A stretch of DNA of 45,295 nt from Luminiphilus sp. (GTDB lineage Bacteria; Pseudomonadota; Gammaproteobacteria; Pseudomonadales; Halieaceae). Where the stretch lies: positions 1 to 45,295 of the forward strand of contig JADHNP010000013.1 of assembly GCA_016779445.1 (NCBI GenBank), given 5' to 3'. A program made the position numbers and the translations under genes. Each line of letters opens with the position of its first letter. Position 1 is the first letter of the stretch. Shown here one piece after another: positions 35,186 through 43,610 of this stretch. The notes beneath the pieces are model-generated. The model was not told the DNA's origin, did no database searches, and saw nothing but the letters and a program-made list of their open reading frames with translations.

Positions 35186-35968
35186 TTACTCTGTATTCGA
35201 CTTGTCGCGGTGAGAGGCTTGGCTTAATGACCACAGCGCAGCGTATTTGTGGAAGGCGTATTGACTGAGTATAACAGCCATCAGAAGGCCTCGTTGGCCG
35301 TCCAGAAATCCCCCGCGGATCACGTATTGATGCAGAAAGTCGACAATGCTGCGCAAAAAAGCGAAAGTAATCGAGCTCTTTCGCCCAGCCTTGTCTTTTT
35401 CACCTGCACCCAGAACCCCATATTTCAAATGTTTTTCAATCACATGTTGGTAATCACGCCAGCTATGGTGAATAAGAGGAGACTTGAGTATCCGAATTCG
35501 ATATTCAGGTAGGAGCAATGTTTCATGAACACTGCGGTCCTTAAAACGCGCTCCAGTTTTTTCAAATAATTTTCCCTGAGGGGTCGCATAACGGCCGTGT
35601 TTGAGAGGCGCTCCAAATAAGTAGGTGTGCCAGGGAAATTTTAGAAAGTTAGCGCCCAGGTTGGGTTCGCTCAGCACAGAGTCAATTTCGTGTTTAAGCG
35701 CTTCAGTTACAACTTCGTCTGAGTCCAGAGATAGCACCCAGTTGTGCTCACACCAGTCCAGCGCTCGATTGCGTTGCGGACCAAAACCGGGCCAATCGGT
35801 TTCATATACGCGGTCTGCGTACTGGCGTGCAATCTCTAGCGTCCCGTCTGTACTGCCTGAATCAACAACGATTAATTCGTCGACCCAGCCAGCTACTGAC
35901 TGTAGGCATTGCTCTATGCGATCAACTTCGTTGCAAGTAATGACAAAGCAGGAAATAGGTCGTCTCAT
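35186..35968 (-). CDS. Family 2 glycosyltransferase (WaaE/KdtX-like)
   Basis: A GT-A-fold transferase of about 260 residues. It begins PISCFVITCNEVDRIEQCL, with VDSGSTDGT as UDP-binding region, SLDSDEV as DxD-type motif, and the WPGFGPQRNRAL and HYQH-like C-terminal region seen in the LPS core beta-1,4-glucosyltransferase WaaE. Candidate ATGs are at 35968 and further upstream to 36085; 35968 places the start right at the conserved fold. It is transcribed with the GT25 gene. It likely modifies heptose I of the inner core. Confidence 0.86.
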   Translation of the reverse strand: MRRPISCFVITCNEVDRIEQCLQSVAGWVDELIVVDSGSTDGTLEIARQYADRVYETDWPGFGPQRNRALDWCEHNWVLSLDSDEVVTEALKHEIDSVLSEPNLGANFLKFPWHTYLFGAPLKHGRYATPQGKLFEKTGARFKDRSVHETLLLPEYRIRILKSPLIHHSWRDYQHVIEKHLKYGVLGAGEKDKAGRKSSITFAFLRSIVDFLHQYVIRGGFLDGQRGLLMAVILSQYAFHKYAALWSLSQASHRDKSNTE

Positions 35969-36243
35969 GAAAATGAGTATAAGGTATTTCGGTAATTTCA
36001 TTCGCGTCATCAACTTACCAATCGAGGTTTGACTATCAGGCTCATGCGGGCGCTCGTTAGGGCGTCTTGGTGGTTCGATGGACATCGCGCCGGAGCATGA
36101 TGCGAGAAGCCGTCTGCACCACAGTGTTGTGATTCCCGCGCTCCAGCTAGGGCATAACGAGCTTGGAAATTCGAGCCGTTGAAATCGCCCCTTTCAGTCA
36201 AAAAAGGCTACTATCTATGTAAAGGAAAGGCAGTGAATTAAAG

Positions 36244-37161
36244 ATGTCGGCACCAAAACTGGACGCTATCCTGCCGCTGAAGATTGATGGCAGCTATGGC
36301 GTAGAGGACTTACGCCGCACCGATATCCTGATGGCTTCTTTGAGTGCGTTTTTTGAGCCAAATACACTCAGCACCTTTTTAGTCGTCACGCCTGGCGATG
36401 AGGTCGCCGCAGTACGAGATTACTTGTCTCGTTGGACCAGCTTACCTATCGAAGTGATGGCTGAGGAGAAGCTGGTGCCAGAGCTGCTGCGCTTTCCCGG
36501 CCTGCGCGGGTGGAGAAAACAGCAGCTTGTGAAATTGGCGTCGAGCCGCGAGCTTTGCAGTGAGTTCTGTGTGACATTCGATGCGGACGTATTTAGCACT
36601 CGACCCACATCGCGCAGTGATCTCCTTCCAGGTGGCAAGGCATTGATGCAGTATGAGGACAGAGCGCTGCACCCTCGGTGGTGGGCCTCATCGGCTCGGT
36701 TGCTCGCGCTGAGTGAAGATATCGGGGACCCAAAACGTGGTATGTCGATAACTCCTGCTATTCTCTCTAAATCCATTCTAGACTCGCTCGCGAGCACACT
36801 GTCAAGCAACCGTTATTCTTGGGCAGAGGTTTTATGCAGGCTGCATCGGCCCAAACATCCCAGCAATTGGACTCCCGCGCGATTTATGAAATCAAAGTGG
36901 ACCGAGTACTCGCTGTACTATCTCCATGCGGCTGCAATTGACGCGCTTGAGGAACATCACATAGAAGGGGGCACCGAGGCCACGCCGCAAATACTATTGG
37001 GACATGAGGCTCATCCCTTCGAGTCATGGCAGCCCGCCTTTACCTTTGGGCCTGATAATCCGGCCCTGTTTTGCCTTGTAGGGAGTAAAAGCGGACTAAC
37101 GCCCGCCAAGGTATGGGATGTCATTGGCGAATTTATTCCCAATAGCAGCCCAGTGAGATGA
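36244..37161 (+). CDS. DUF6492-type putative glycosyltransferase
   Basis: A 305-residue protein resembling DUF6492. Visible elements are DAILPLKIDGSYGVEDLRRT, the FPGLRGWRKQQLVKL segment and the acidic VTFDADVF, which fits a nucleotide-sugar/metal DxD. C-terminal ATPQILLGHEAHPFESW is also in keeping. It probably transfers a sugar in core or capsule synthesis. It is divergent from the GT2-GT25 genes across about 275 bases and convergent with the heptosyltransferase. The function is inferred from locus context. Confidence 0.7.
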   Translation: MSAPKLDAILPLKIDGSYGVEDLRRTDILMASLSAFFEPNTLSTFLVVTPGDEVAAVRDYLSRWTSLPIEVMAEEKLVPELLRFPGLRGWRKQQLVKLASSRELCSEFCVTFDADVFSTRPTSRSDLLPGGKALMQYEDRALHPRWWASSARLLALSEDIGDPKRGMSITPAILSKSILDSLASTLSSNRYSWAEVLCRLHRPKHPSNWTPARFMKSKWTEYSLYYLHAAAIDALEEHHIEGGTEATPQILLGHEAHPFESWQPAFTFGPDNPALFCLVGSKSGLTPAKVWDVIGEFIPNSSPVR

Positions 37162-37188
37162 TGTGCCGATACACATTGTGCGGGAATA

Positions 37189-38262
37189 TCAACTGGTCTC
37201 GATGGACCTTTTCTGATTGGGAATGGACAGGGCTTCGTCGACGAGCGAGGTTACTTCCTCGAGCTCAATTTTCTCCATTAATGCCGCCCCCTTGAGCCGA
37301 TAACCCCATTTTTTCATGTGCTTATGCAGCCCGCGGGAAGCCATGATGCCGGCATAGGCATTGGCGACAGTACTCAGCCCTTGGTAGGGGCCGGTTCGCA
37401 AAGGGTTGCTATGCGCATACAGACCAATCACGGGTGTTTGTTGAGTGGTCGCCATGTGCAAAGTGCCGGAGTCGGGTCCAATTACGAGTCGAGCTTGTTC
37501 ACAGAGCGCCAGTAATTCTTTCAGTGATGTCCTGCCCGCCGCATTGATAATTGAATTCGAGGCAAGTTCGCAGATCTGTCTTGCAAGATCAATATCACGT
37601 TGAGCGGCACTCCCTGTCACCAACACTCGTAAGCCTTTTGAATAGCAATAATCAGCCAGTGCCGCGTAGCGCTCAGGCATCCAAATACGTTCATTATGGC
37701 TAGCGCTAGGTGCCAGCAATACGTAATCGGGTTTCCCGTTAACTAATTCACTGGCGGTCTGTCGGTTTTGTTCGGATATCGGAATACGCCAAGCCGCAAC
37801 AAATGGAGGGACTCCGATGGTGTGAGCGAATTCCTTGAATACATCAAGCACATGAAATGCTTCAGAGGGAGCGACGTGCTCGCTGACGACAAGGTTATGA
37901 AGTTCTCTCCCGTATCCCGCAGGGAAGCCAATTTTACGTTTCGCTGATAGCATTCTCCCCAGCAGGTTAGCGCGCATAGAAGTCTGCATTTGCAGCAATA
38001 CATCAAAGGCGGGCCGTGTTCTGAGTTCTTGTTTGACCTCTCCGTAAGCCCGGAAACCTTTAGCTTTGTCAAAGACGATGAACTCTATTCCAGGAAGATC
38101 GCCGAGCAATGTGTATTCAAGGCGACCAATAATCCATGTGATTGCTGCCTGGGGGTAGTGCCTCTGAATGGCTTGTACTACCGCCGCGACATGACAAACG
38201 TCACCGATTGCGGAGAGGCGTACAATACAGATTGAAATAACTTCCCCAGAAGATGGAGGCAT
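37189..38262 (-). CDS. ADP-heptose:LPS heptosyltransferase family (GT9)
   Basis: A GT-B enzyme of about 357 residues. ICIVRLSAIGDVCHVAAVV is the usual N-terminus of GT9 proteins. The C-terminal donor domain contains LAPSASHNERIWMPERYA and GPDSGTLHMATTQQTPVIGL, the heptose-binding signatures. It adds L,D-heptose to Kdo or heptose of the inner core. The ATG at 38262 adds about 13 residues before the conserved fold and has no ribosome binding site. Upstream there is only a TTG (38277), while an ATT at 38238 would give a start exactly at the expected position with GGGGA just before it. It is divergent from kdkA. Confidence 0.9.
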   Translation of the reverse strand: MPPSSGEVISICIVRLSAIGDVCHVAAVVQAIQRHYPQAAITWIIGRLEYTLLGDLPGIEFIVFDKAKGFRAYGEVKQELRTRPAFDVLLQMQTSMRANLLGRMLSAKRKIGFPAGYGRELHNLVVSEHVAPSEAFHVLDVFKEFAHTIGVPPFVAAWRIPISEQNRQTASELVNGKPDYVLLAPSASHNERIWMPERYAALADYCYSKGLRVLVTGSAAQRDIDLARQICELASNSIINAAGRTSLKELLALCEQARLVIGPDSGTLHMATTQQTPVIGLYAHSNPLRTGPYQGLSTVANAYAGIMASRGLHKHMKKWGYRLKGAALMEKIELEEVTSLVDEALSIPNQKRSIETS

Positions 38263-38326
38263 ACAATATGAGACCAATAAGTGGGCGTGTGATGCGCGCG
38301 TCGCGCAGACATCGTGATTAGACTAC

Positions 38327-39046
38327 ATGACGCCTCTCAGCCACACAATTCTTGCAGCGACCGGTGACTTCATTATTTACGATGATGAATTGATATCGGC
38401 ACCGAGTCCTCGATTGTTTGACCCAAATGAGTGGGGTGAAAAAGCGACCCCGCATGCCGAGGGGCGAGGCACGGTGTGGTTCATTGAGCAGCCTGATGGT
38501 GAGTGGATCTTAAAAAACTTCCGGCGAGGAGGACTGGTCGGTCGATTTATCAAGCAGCGGTATTTTTTTTCGGGAAATCGGCGCACCAGAATGGCGCGAG
38601 AATATCTCTTGTTGTGTCGGCTTCATCAAATGGGTTTACCGGTTCCACGACCGGTTGCGGCTTGCTCAAGGAAAACCACTTTTTTTAGCTATTCGGGGAG
38701 CCTGCTGACTCAACGGCTGGTTGATGTGCGATCTCTCGCTTCCTGGCTCTCTAGCGAGGAACCTCTTGGCGATAGTCAGTGGCGCGAGATAGGGCGCACA
38801 ATAAGAAAGTTTCATGATTGCGGCGTTTTCCACAGTGATCTCAATGCGGGTAATATTCTGCTTAATGAAAATTGGGTCTACCTAATTGATTTCGATCGGG
38901 GCAGATTTAGAAGTAGCCGCTTTGGGCCCGACTGGAAACGCGCCAACCTCAAGCGCCTCAGGCGCTCTCTAGACAAACTACCTCCAGGTGCTCAACTCCA
39001 TGGTGAGGGCGGCTGGGAACTACTTTGCGCCGGATACGACGGGTAA
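38327..39046 (+). CDS. kdkA: 3-deoxy-D-manno-octulosonic acid kinase
   Basis: A 239-residue lipopolysaccharide kinase of the KdkA/protein-kinase-like fold. FHDCGVFHSDLNAGNILL carries the catalytic Asp and Asn, and VYLIDFDRGRF the metal-binding Asp. GRGTVWF and NFRRGG resemble the glycine-rich N-lobe of KdkA. It phosphorylates the single Kdo residue of Kdo-lipid A at O-4, at the inner face of the membrane. The ATG at 38327 has no strong ribosome binding site. It converges on waaA, and the pair fits the single-Kdo core known from Haemophilus and Vibrio. Confidence 0.88.
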   Translation: MTPLSHTILAATGDFIIYDDELISAPSPRLFDPNEWGEKATPHAEGRGTVWFIEQPDGEWILKNFRRGGLVGRFIKQRYFFSGNRRTRMAREYLLLCRLHQMGLPVPRPVAACSRKTTFFSYSGSLLTQRLVDVRSLASWLSSEEPLGDSQWREIGRTIRKFHDCGVFHSDLNAGNILLNENWVYLIDFDRGRFRSSRFGPDWKRANLKRLRRSLDKLPPGAQLHGEGGWELLCAGYDG

Positions 39047-39111
39047 CGGGCAAAGTTCCTGGCGATAGGATGATGAGGGGGTGACGCTTAGTCGTTCGCC
39101 TGTAGCTCGCG

Positions 39112-40347
39112 TCAGCCACGTGCCTTCACTGCTTGGTTAATGAGGGCGGTGTAGTCACCGACTCTATCTGGTAGCGCAGAATATGCTTCGCGCGCGCATG
39201 CCTCAAGGCGTTCCCTGAACACAAGGTCATGGGCCAACTTCTGCCAAGATTCGTAAAGTGCCTCGTCGGTTTCGACAATGCTGATTGCCTGTTTCGAGAT
39301 TAAATATTCGACTTCTGCGGTAAAGTTTTGTGTGTATGGGCCAACAATAATCGCTTTTCCCCAGCTTAGGGGCTCAAAAACGTTGTGACCCCCGGCATCG
39401 ATCATGGATCCACCGACAAAGACAAAACTGGCGTGCGCGCAATACGCGTCAACCTCACCTATTGTGTCCACTACAAGAACACCCATGTCGGCCCCTACAG
39501 CCGTCAAAGATGATGTTCTGCCTACTTTAAAACCGTCAGACTCTAGTGCCTTAATGATGCTCGGTACCCGGGGAGGGTGCCTTGGAATAAGGACCAGCAA
39601 GCTGGTGCTGGAAACGCCGCGCCAAACTTCTGTGATGATTCTCTCTTCTCCGGGGTGTGTCGAAATCGCCAGCGTAAAGTCCCGATGAGGAAGAGGGTTT
39701 TCTGGTTTTCTCTCATGAACGCGGCGGGTCATTTTTAGGCTGCCCGTGAAATGGACTTTCTCTGGTGGGCATCCCATTGCGACAAATCGTTTTGCATCAT
39801 CGGCTTCTCGGGCCCACACGGCGGTGACTCGTTTGAGTGCACCTGGATACAACCATCGTCTCGCAAGCACGGAGCGAAAAGTTTTGTCGCTAATGCGGCC
39901 ATTCACGATATGGATCGCGACGCCATCTCGGTGGCATTGCTCATAGAGTTCGGGCCAGACTTCGGTTTCGACCACAAAAACAGAAGAGGGTTGGTGCTGC
40001 TTAATAAAGATTTTTACAGATTGCGGATAATCGAGCGGGCAGTAGCGAATAGTGACCTTATCGTTGAATGTCGCGCTGGCCAGTCGGTGCGCTTCGGGCG
40101 TATTGCAGGTGACCAGCACGCCGTGCTCAAGCGCTTCGCTGATAAGCGGTGTTGCAAGTCGCATTTCCCCCACGGAGGCGGCGTGAAACCAAACGGGCGT
40201 GGCGCGCCGCGCCGTCCTATTAGCAAAGCCAAATCTTTCTAGCAGGTAGGTCAGCCCGCCACGACGAGTTATCGTTTGCTGCAAAGACCAGACGACGACC
40301 ACTGGCGTCATTAAAAACCAGAGTGTTCGATAGAGAATTAAGGACAC
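39112..40347 (-). CDS. waaA: 3-deoxy-D-manno-octulosonic acid transferase
   Basis: A 411-residue Kdo transferase. An N-terminal membrane anchor (about 5-22) precedes WFHAASVGEMRLATPLI, whose Glu61 coincides with the catalytic base known in WaaA. Later VVETEVWPELYEQC, GSLKM, ILIPRHPPRV-like and FVGGSMIDAGGHNVFEPLSWG motifs complete the CMP-Kdo GT-B fold. It adds Kdo to lipid IVA, an essential step. The start is GTG 40347. Given the adjacent kdkA it is likely monofunctional (one Kdo), which is inferred from known pairs. Confidence 0.95.
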   Translation of the reverse strand: MSLILYRTLWFLMTPVVVVWSLQQTITRRGGLTYLLERFGFANRTARRATPVWFHAASVGEMRLATPLISEALEHGVLVTCNTPEAHRLASATFNDKVTIRYCPLDYPQSVKIFIKQHQPSSVFVVETEVWPELYEQCHRDGVAIHIVNGRISDKTFRSVLARRWLYPGALKRVTAVWAREADDAKRFVAMGCPPEKVHFTGSLKMTRRVHERKPENPLPHRDFTLAISTHPGEERIITEVWRGVSSTSLLVLIPRHPPRVPSIIKALESDGFKVGRTSSLTAVGADMGVLVVDTIGEVDAYCAHASFVFVGGSMIDAGGHNVFEPLSWGKAIIVGPYTQNFTAEVEYLISKQAISIVETDEALYESWQKLAHDLVFRERLEACAREAYSALPDRVGDYTALINQAVKARG

Positions 40348-40503
40348 TGACTTCAGTCTCTTTTCTGTCGCTCGCGGGCCACGCTTTGGGGGTGGAATTG
40401 ATCAACCGCACACGTCATAGATTTGCCGATTCTCAAGATTACCGGCTACCCGTTCGCAAAGATATGCATCTAAACCGAGACGGATGATGCAGGTAACGAG
40501 AGC

Positions 40504-40656
40504 TTAATGGCGTTTTTCAGAGAGCTGACTTTTAGGTTCGGCGTAGTGGTGTTTTACCCATTTCTTATAGCTGGCCGCACTTCTAATGAACCAAACAACG
40601 GTTACCACGATTAGCAAACTGAATAATCCAAAAAACAGTTCATTGGACAAAGTCAT
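40504..40656 (-). CDS. Small single-pass membrane protein (50 residues)
   Basis: Short ORF with ATG 40656 and an upstream GGGG about ten bases away. The product begins MTLSNELFFG, has one hydrophobic helix (LFSLLIVVTVVWFI, about residues 11-24), then a basic, polar tail KKWVKHHYAEPKSQ. It fills most of the space between waaA and the DUF3604 gene and is read on the same strand. The family is unknown. It is below usual gene-calling length, so confidence is moderate. Confidence 0.55.
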   Translation of the reverse strand: MTLSNELFFGLFSLLIVVTVVWFIRSAASYKKWVKHHYAEPKSQLSEKRH

Positions 40657-40819
40657 GAGTGTTATTCCCCTATAGCGCTACTTTTTATCTAAACACGATG
40701 TTGGACATGGTTCAAAGTAGATTTCTGCCCCAGTGACAACGGTGGCTAAACGAGTATGAAGGGCTTCGATATTAAAAATGCGCTGTCCCGGTGCGCGTTC
40801 GGTTGGGCGCCACCTTTGG

Positions 40820-42814
40820 CTATGGTATTCCAGCGCGACCCGCCTCAAACCATATCGGCGCTGTCCATGCGCGCTCCTGTATCGTTGCCGGGATGCGCGC
40901 ATTATCACAGGCGTCGGGGCGACTCTCTTTGTCAAAGCTCAGGCACATTCTTGTCGACCAGCGGCAGCTAGGGTTTTCGATCACCCGAGCGTAGTACACG
41001 GCATCCTGCTCAGCATTAAAATCGCTGTCTTCCCAGACGCCACATAAAGTGGCATAGCCCTCGCCGTAAGCGGCGCAAGTGCTCGTGTCGACACCTGCGC
41101 CATTATTGGCATTACCCGCGACATCGACAACTGATTGCTCAAAGTGGCCGTCTGCATTGACCCAGCCTTTAATAATTTGCAACCGTTGCAGTGGATGCCC
41201 CGGCTTATCGGAGGTCCCGGCATCGGCGTTTGCAGAAACGACGAATCGTGGCTTTGCTGATTCATTGGGAGACGCCGGTAATACGCTTCCCATCGGCACG
41301 CCGTTTCGATACCCCTCACCCGCGAGATTGGTCTCGCTGCAGATGGTCTTAGATAACTCCCATCCAGCGAAAAAACGCGGTGCGATTCTAGGTCCGCTGG
41401 TAGCGAAAGTTTCTCGTCGTTTGAGCGCGTTAAATATTGAGTCGCGGTTATTAGCCTCAGCCCAGACGCCAGCTAAACCACCAGGGTTCTGAAAAGCAAC
41501 AGCGCGTGGTCTACCCGCAATCGTTAGCGCTTGGATAGCAGTAGTGCCATATTTGTAGGGTCGCTGATACTCGCTTACCGCACCTGGTGCCGCAGTATGG
41601 GAATCAGTGCTTCCTATGAAGCCAAATTGGTAGGGGTTTACACCCAAGCGTAGCCGTTCGCGGATGCCGTCTATCAGAGCATAGCGTACGTAATCGTTGC
41701 GGCTGGTGCAGCCTTTACCAGCTTGCGCCCCCTTACTGACCGTTTCGCCGCAGTCTGTGAGGTCGGGTTGACCGAAATCGCGGATTTTTTCGAATTCGCA
41801 CAGCTCATCCGGCGCGCCCACTACATTGAACATCCCGTTTCTGCATTCACTCTCGCCTTTGATCTGCATCATCTCTACCACGGGTTCTAGGCGCGCTCGG
41901 ACTGTGGCCTGATGCTGTTGTTCTGCCTGGGAAAGGCCTGCGTACTCGGCGCGGAATAACTGACCATTGGACATGTTAGGGTTGTGGGGAATAGCGATGG
42001 CATCACAACCCGAACCCGAATCATTGCACTGCTCGAGTAATTCACGGCGGAAATCCATTTCCAACGGTGTCTCAAGAGAGGAAATCGGCAGCTCGGGTAC
42101 AATTTCGTTGCGCAGAATAACGTTTCTATGGACCTTCGTGGATTGGGGAGAACGACTGTATTCCCATGCGTGAAAGGTCGTGAAGGCACAATCTGCTGAG
42201 CGGTCATACCATGCTTCCGCCGCGGCCTGTACCGATTGCCAGGTTGTTTTTAATTCGCGACGACAGGCATTGTCTGACTCCCCGCAGACATCGCTACGCC
42301 GGCCACCTAATGCAATGAATCCGCCTAATCGGGCTCTCCAGCCTTGCGCTCCTAAAAGCGTTGCGAGCAGTGACGAGTCTTCTCCGCGGTAGATGGCGCA
42401 GCCGGCACTGTTGTAAGAAGAGGACCCAGGAGCGGTGCACAGCGCCACCTCGGCCATCCATTCTGCATGGTCTGTGACCGCTGCAAAATCTAGCGGCCGG
42501 TCGAGTTTTAAGGAGATGGGCTCTGCATCTGGTGCGCCACCGTAGAGGGTAATAGCATCGCCTTTGGCAAATGCATAGGCGTCACTCGGCATCGTTTTCG
42601 TTCCGAGCAGGTTAGCATCCATCGACAGCGCAGTATGAAGGTGTAGATCGCCGAACAAAGCCTGTCTTTCCTCGACGACTTGATTGCATGCTGCTCGGGG
42701 GAGTGGATCACGCACAGTTGCTGGGGCGGGGGGCGGTTGCCACGGTTCAGCGGTAAGAAAAAGTTTGCCAATGTCGCATCCGGCAAGTGAGAGGCTCACC
42801 ACGGCCAGTGTCAC
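40820..42814 (-). CDS. DUF3604 lipoprotein (PHP-like)
   Basis: A protein of about 664-677 residues in the DUF3604 family. FGDLHLHTALSMDAN carries the HxH of a PHP-type metal site, DFAAVTDHAEWM and GSTDSHTAAPG add further ligand His/Asp, and TFATSGPRIAPRFFAGW and RAWTAPIWFE are family landmarks. It is likely a metallohydrolase or phosphoesterase at the envelope; the substrate is unknown. A lipobox LSLAGC marks it as a lipoprotein. The only conventional start is GTG 42814, which gives an uncharged, very short signal. An ATT at 42853 would give a proper FRRIWGRHCF n-region, is preceded by GGGAG at six bases and overlaps the upstream SDR stop. Confidence 0.88.
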   Translation of the reverse strand: MTLAVVSLSLAGCDIGKLFLTAEPWQPPPAPATVRDPLPRAACNQVVEERQALFGDLHLHTALSMDANLLGTKTMPSDAYAFAKGDAITLYGGAPDAEPISLKLDRPLDFAAVTDHAEWMAEVALCTAPGSSSYNSAGCAIYRGEDSSLLATLLGAQGWRARLGGFIALGGRRSDVCGESDNACRRELKTTWQSVQAAAEAWYDRSADCAFTTFHAWEYSRSPQSTKVHRNVILRNEIVPELPISSLETPLEMDFRRELLEQCNDSGSGCDAIAIPHNPNMSNGQLFRAEYAGLSQAEQQHQATVRARLEPVVEMMQIKGESECRNGMFNVVGAPDELCEFEKIRDFGQPDLTDCGETVSKGAQAGKGCTSRNDYVRYALIDGIRERLRLGVNPYQFGFIGSTDSHTAAPGAVSEYQRPYKYGTTAIQALTIAGRPRAVAFQNPGGLAGVWAEANNRDSIFNALKRRETFATSGPRIAPRFFAGWELSKTICSETNLAGEGYRNGVPMGSVLPASPNESAKPRFVVSANADAGTSDKPGHPLQRLQIIKGWVNADGHFEQSVVDVAGNANNGAGVDTSTCAAYGEGYATLCGVWEDSDFNAEQDAVYYARVIENPSCRWSTRMCLSFDKESRPDACDNARIPATIQERAWTAPIWFEAGRAGIP

Positions 42815-42845
42815 CGGAGAAAAACAGTGTCTCCCCCAAATCCTT

Positions 42846-43610
42846 CTAAAAATGTGAGACTCCCAGGCCGATGCCGCCGTCTACCTCTAGGGCTACGCCG
42901 GTGACCCACTCGGCTCTCATTAGGTACTCGACACCCTCGGCAACTTCAGTGCCGGTGCCGATTCTGCCCAACGCATGGAGGCCGGCTACTGCATCATATC
43001 GCTCACTCGCTTCATCCGCTGCGAACAGCCCGGCGCGAAGGTTCAGTTCGGTCGATACTGCGCCGGGAAGAATGCACCCTACACGGATGTTTCTTGGACC
43101 CAACTCAGCGGCCATCACTTTAGTTAATCCCTCCAGCGCAGCTTTGGTTGTTGCGTAGGGTGAGGCGCCCGGAAAGGCTCGTTTGGTATGAGTAGAACCG
43201 ATGAAAACAATAGCCCCGGCAGTTTTCTCTAAGTGGGGTACCGCGGCGCTTGAGAGCATCATTGCGGAGATCACATTAGTCTCAAAAGCCTCTCTCAGAA
43301 AGGCCTCTGTGTACTGATCTACGGGCTGCCGGTACATGTTGGCAGCATTGTTTAAGAGAGCATCAAGCTTGCCCCCGCCATGCTCCAGACAGCCTCGTAA
43401 CATCTCAGCGCGATCCTCGTCACGGGTAACATCGCCTTGCACAATGTGGCAGCGCTCACCGATGTTCTCTTGGATCTGCTGCAGTTTTTCCAGTCGTCGG
43501 CCACTAATAGTGACCCGAGCCCCTTGATCACAGAAACGGCGGGCGCAGTCGGCCCCGATACCGGACCCTCCTCCGGTGACTAAAATAGACATTCCATCCA
43601 TGGATCTCAT
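42846..43610 (-). CDS. Short-chain dehydrogenase/reductase
   Basis: A 254-residue classical SDR. TGGGSGIG (12-19) binds cofactor, NNAA follows near residue 88, IGSTHTKRAFPGASPYATTK carries Ser, Tyr and Lys, and the end is GVALEVDGGIGLGVSHF. The start overlaps the stop of the upstream flavin monooxygenase gene (ATGA), and its own end overlaps the DUF3604 frame. The three therefore form one coupled operon, suggesting oxidation of a monooxygenase product. Confidence 0.93.
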   Translation of the reverse strand: MRSMDGMSILVTGGGSGIGADCARRFCDQGARVTISGRRLEKLQQIQENIGERCHIVQGDVTRDEDRAEMLRGCLEHGGGKLDALLNNAANMYRQPVDQYTEAFLREAFETNVISAMMLSSAAVPHLEKTAGAIVFIGSTHTKRAFPGASPYATTKAALEGLTKVMAAELGPRNIRVGCILPGAVSTELNLRAGLFAADEASERYDAVAGLHALGRIGTGTEVAEGVEYLMRAEWVTGVALEVDGGIGLGVSHF

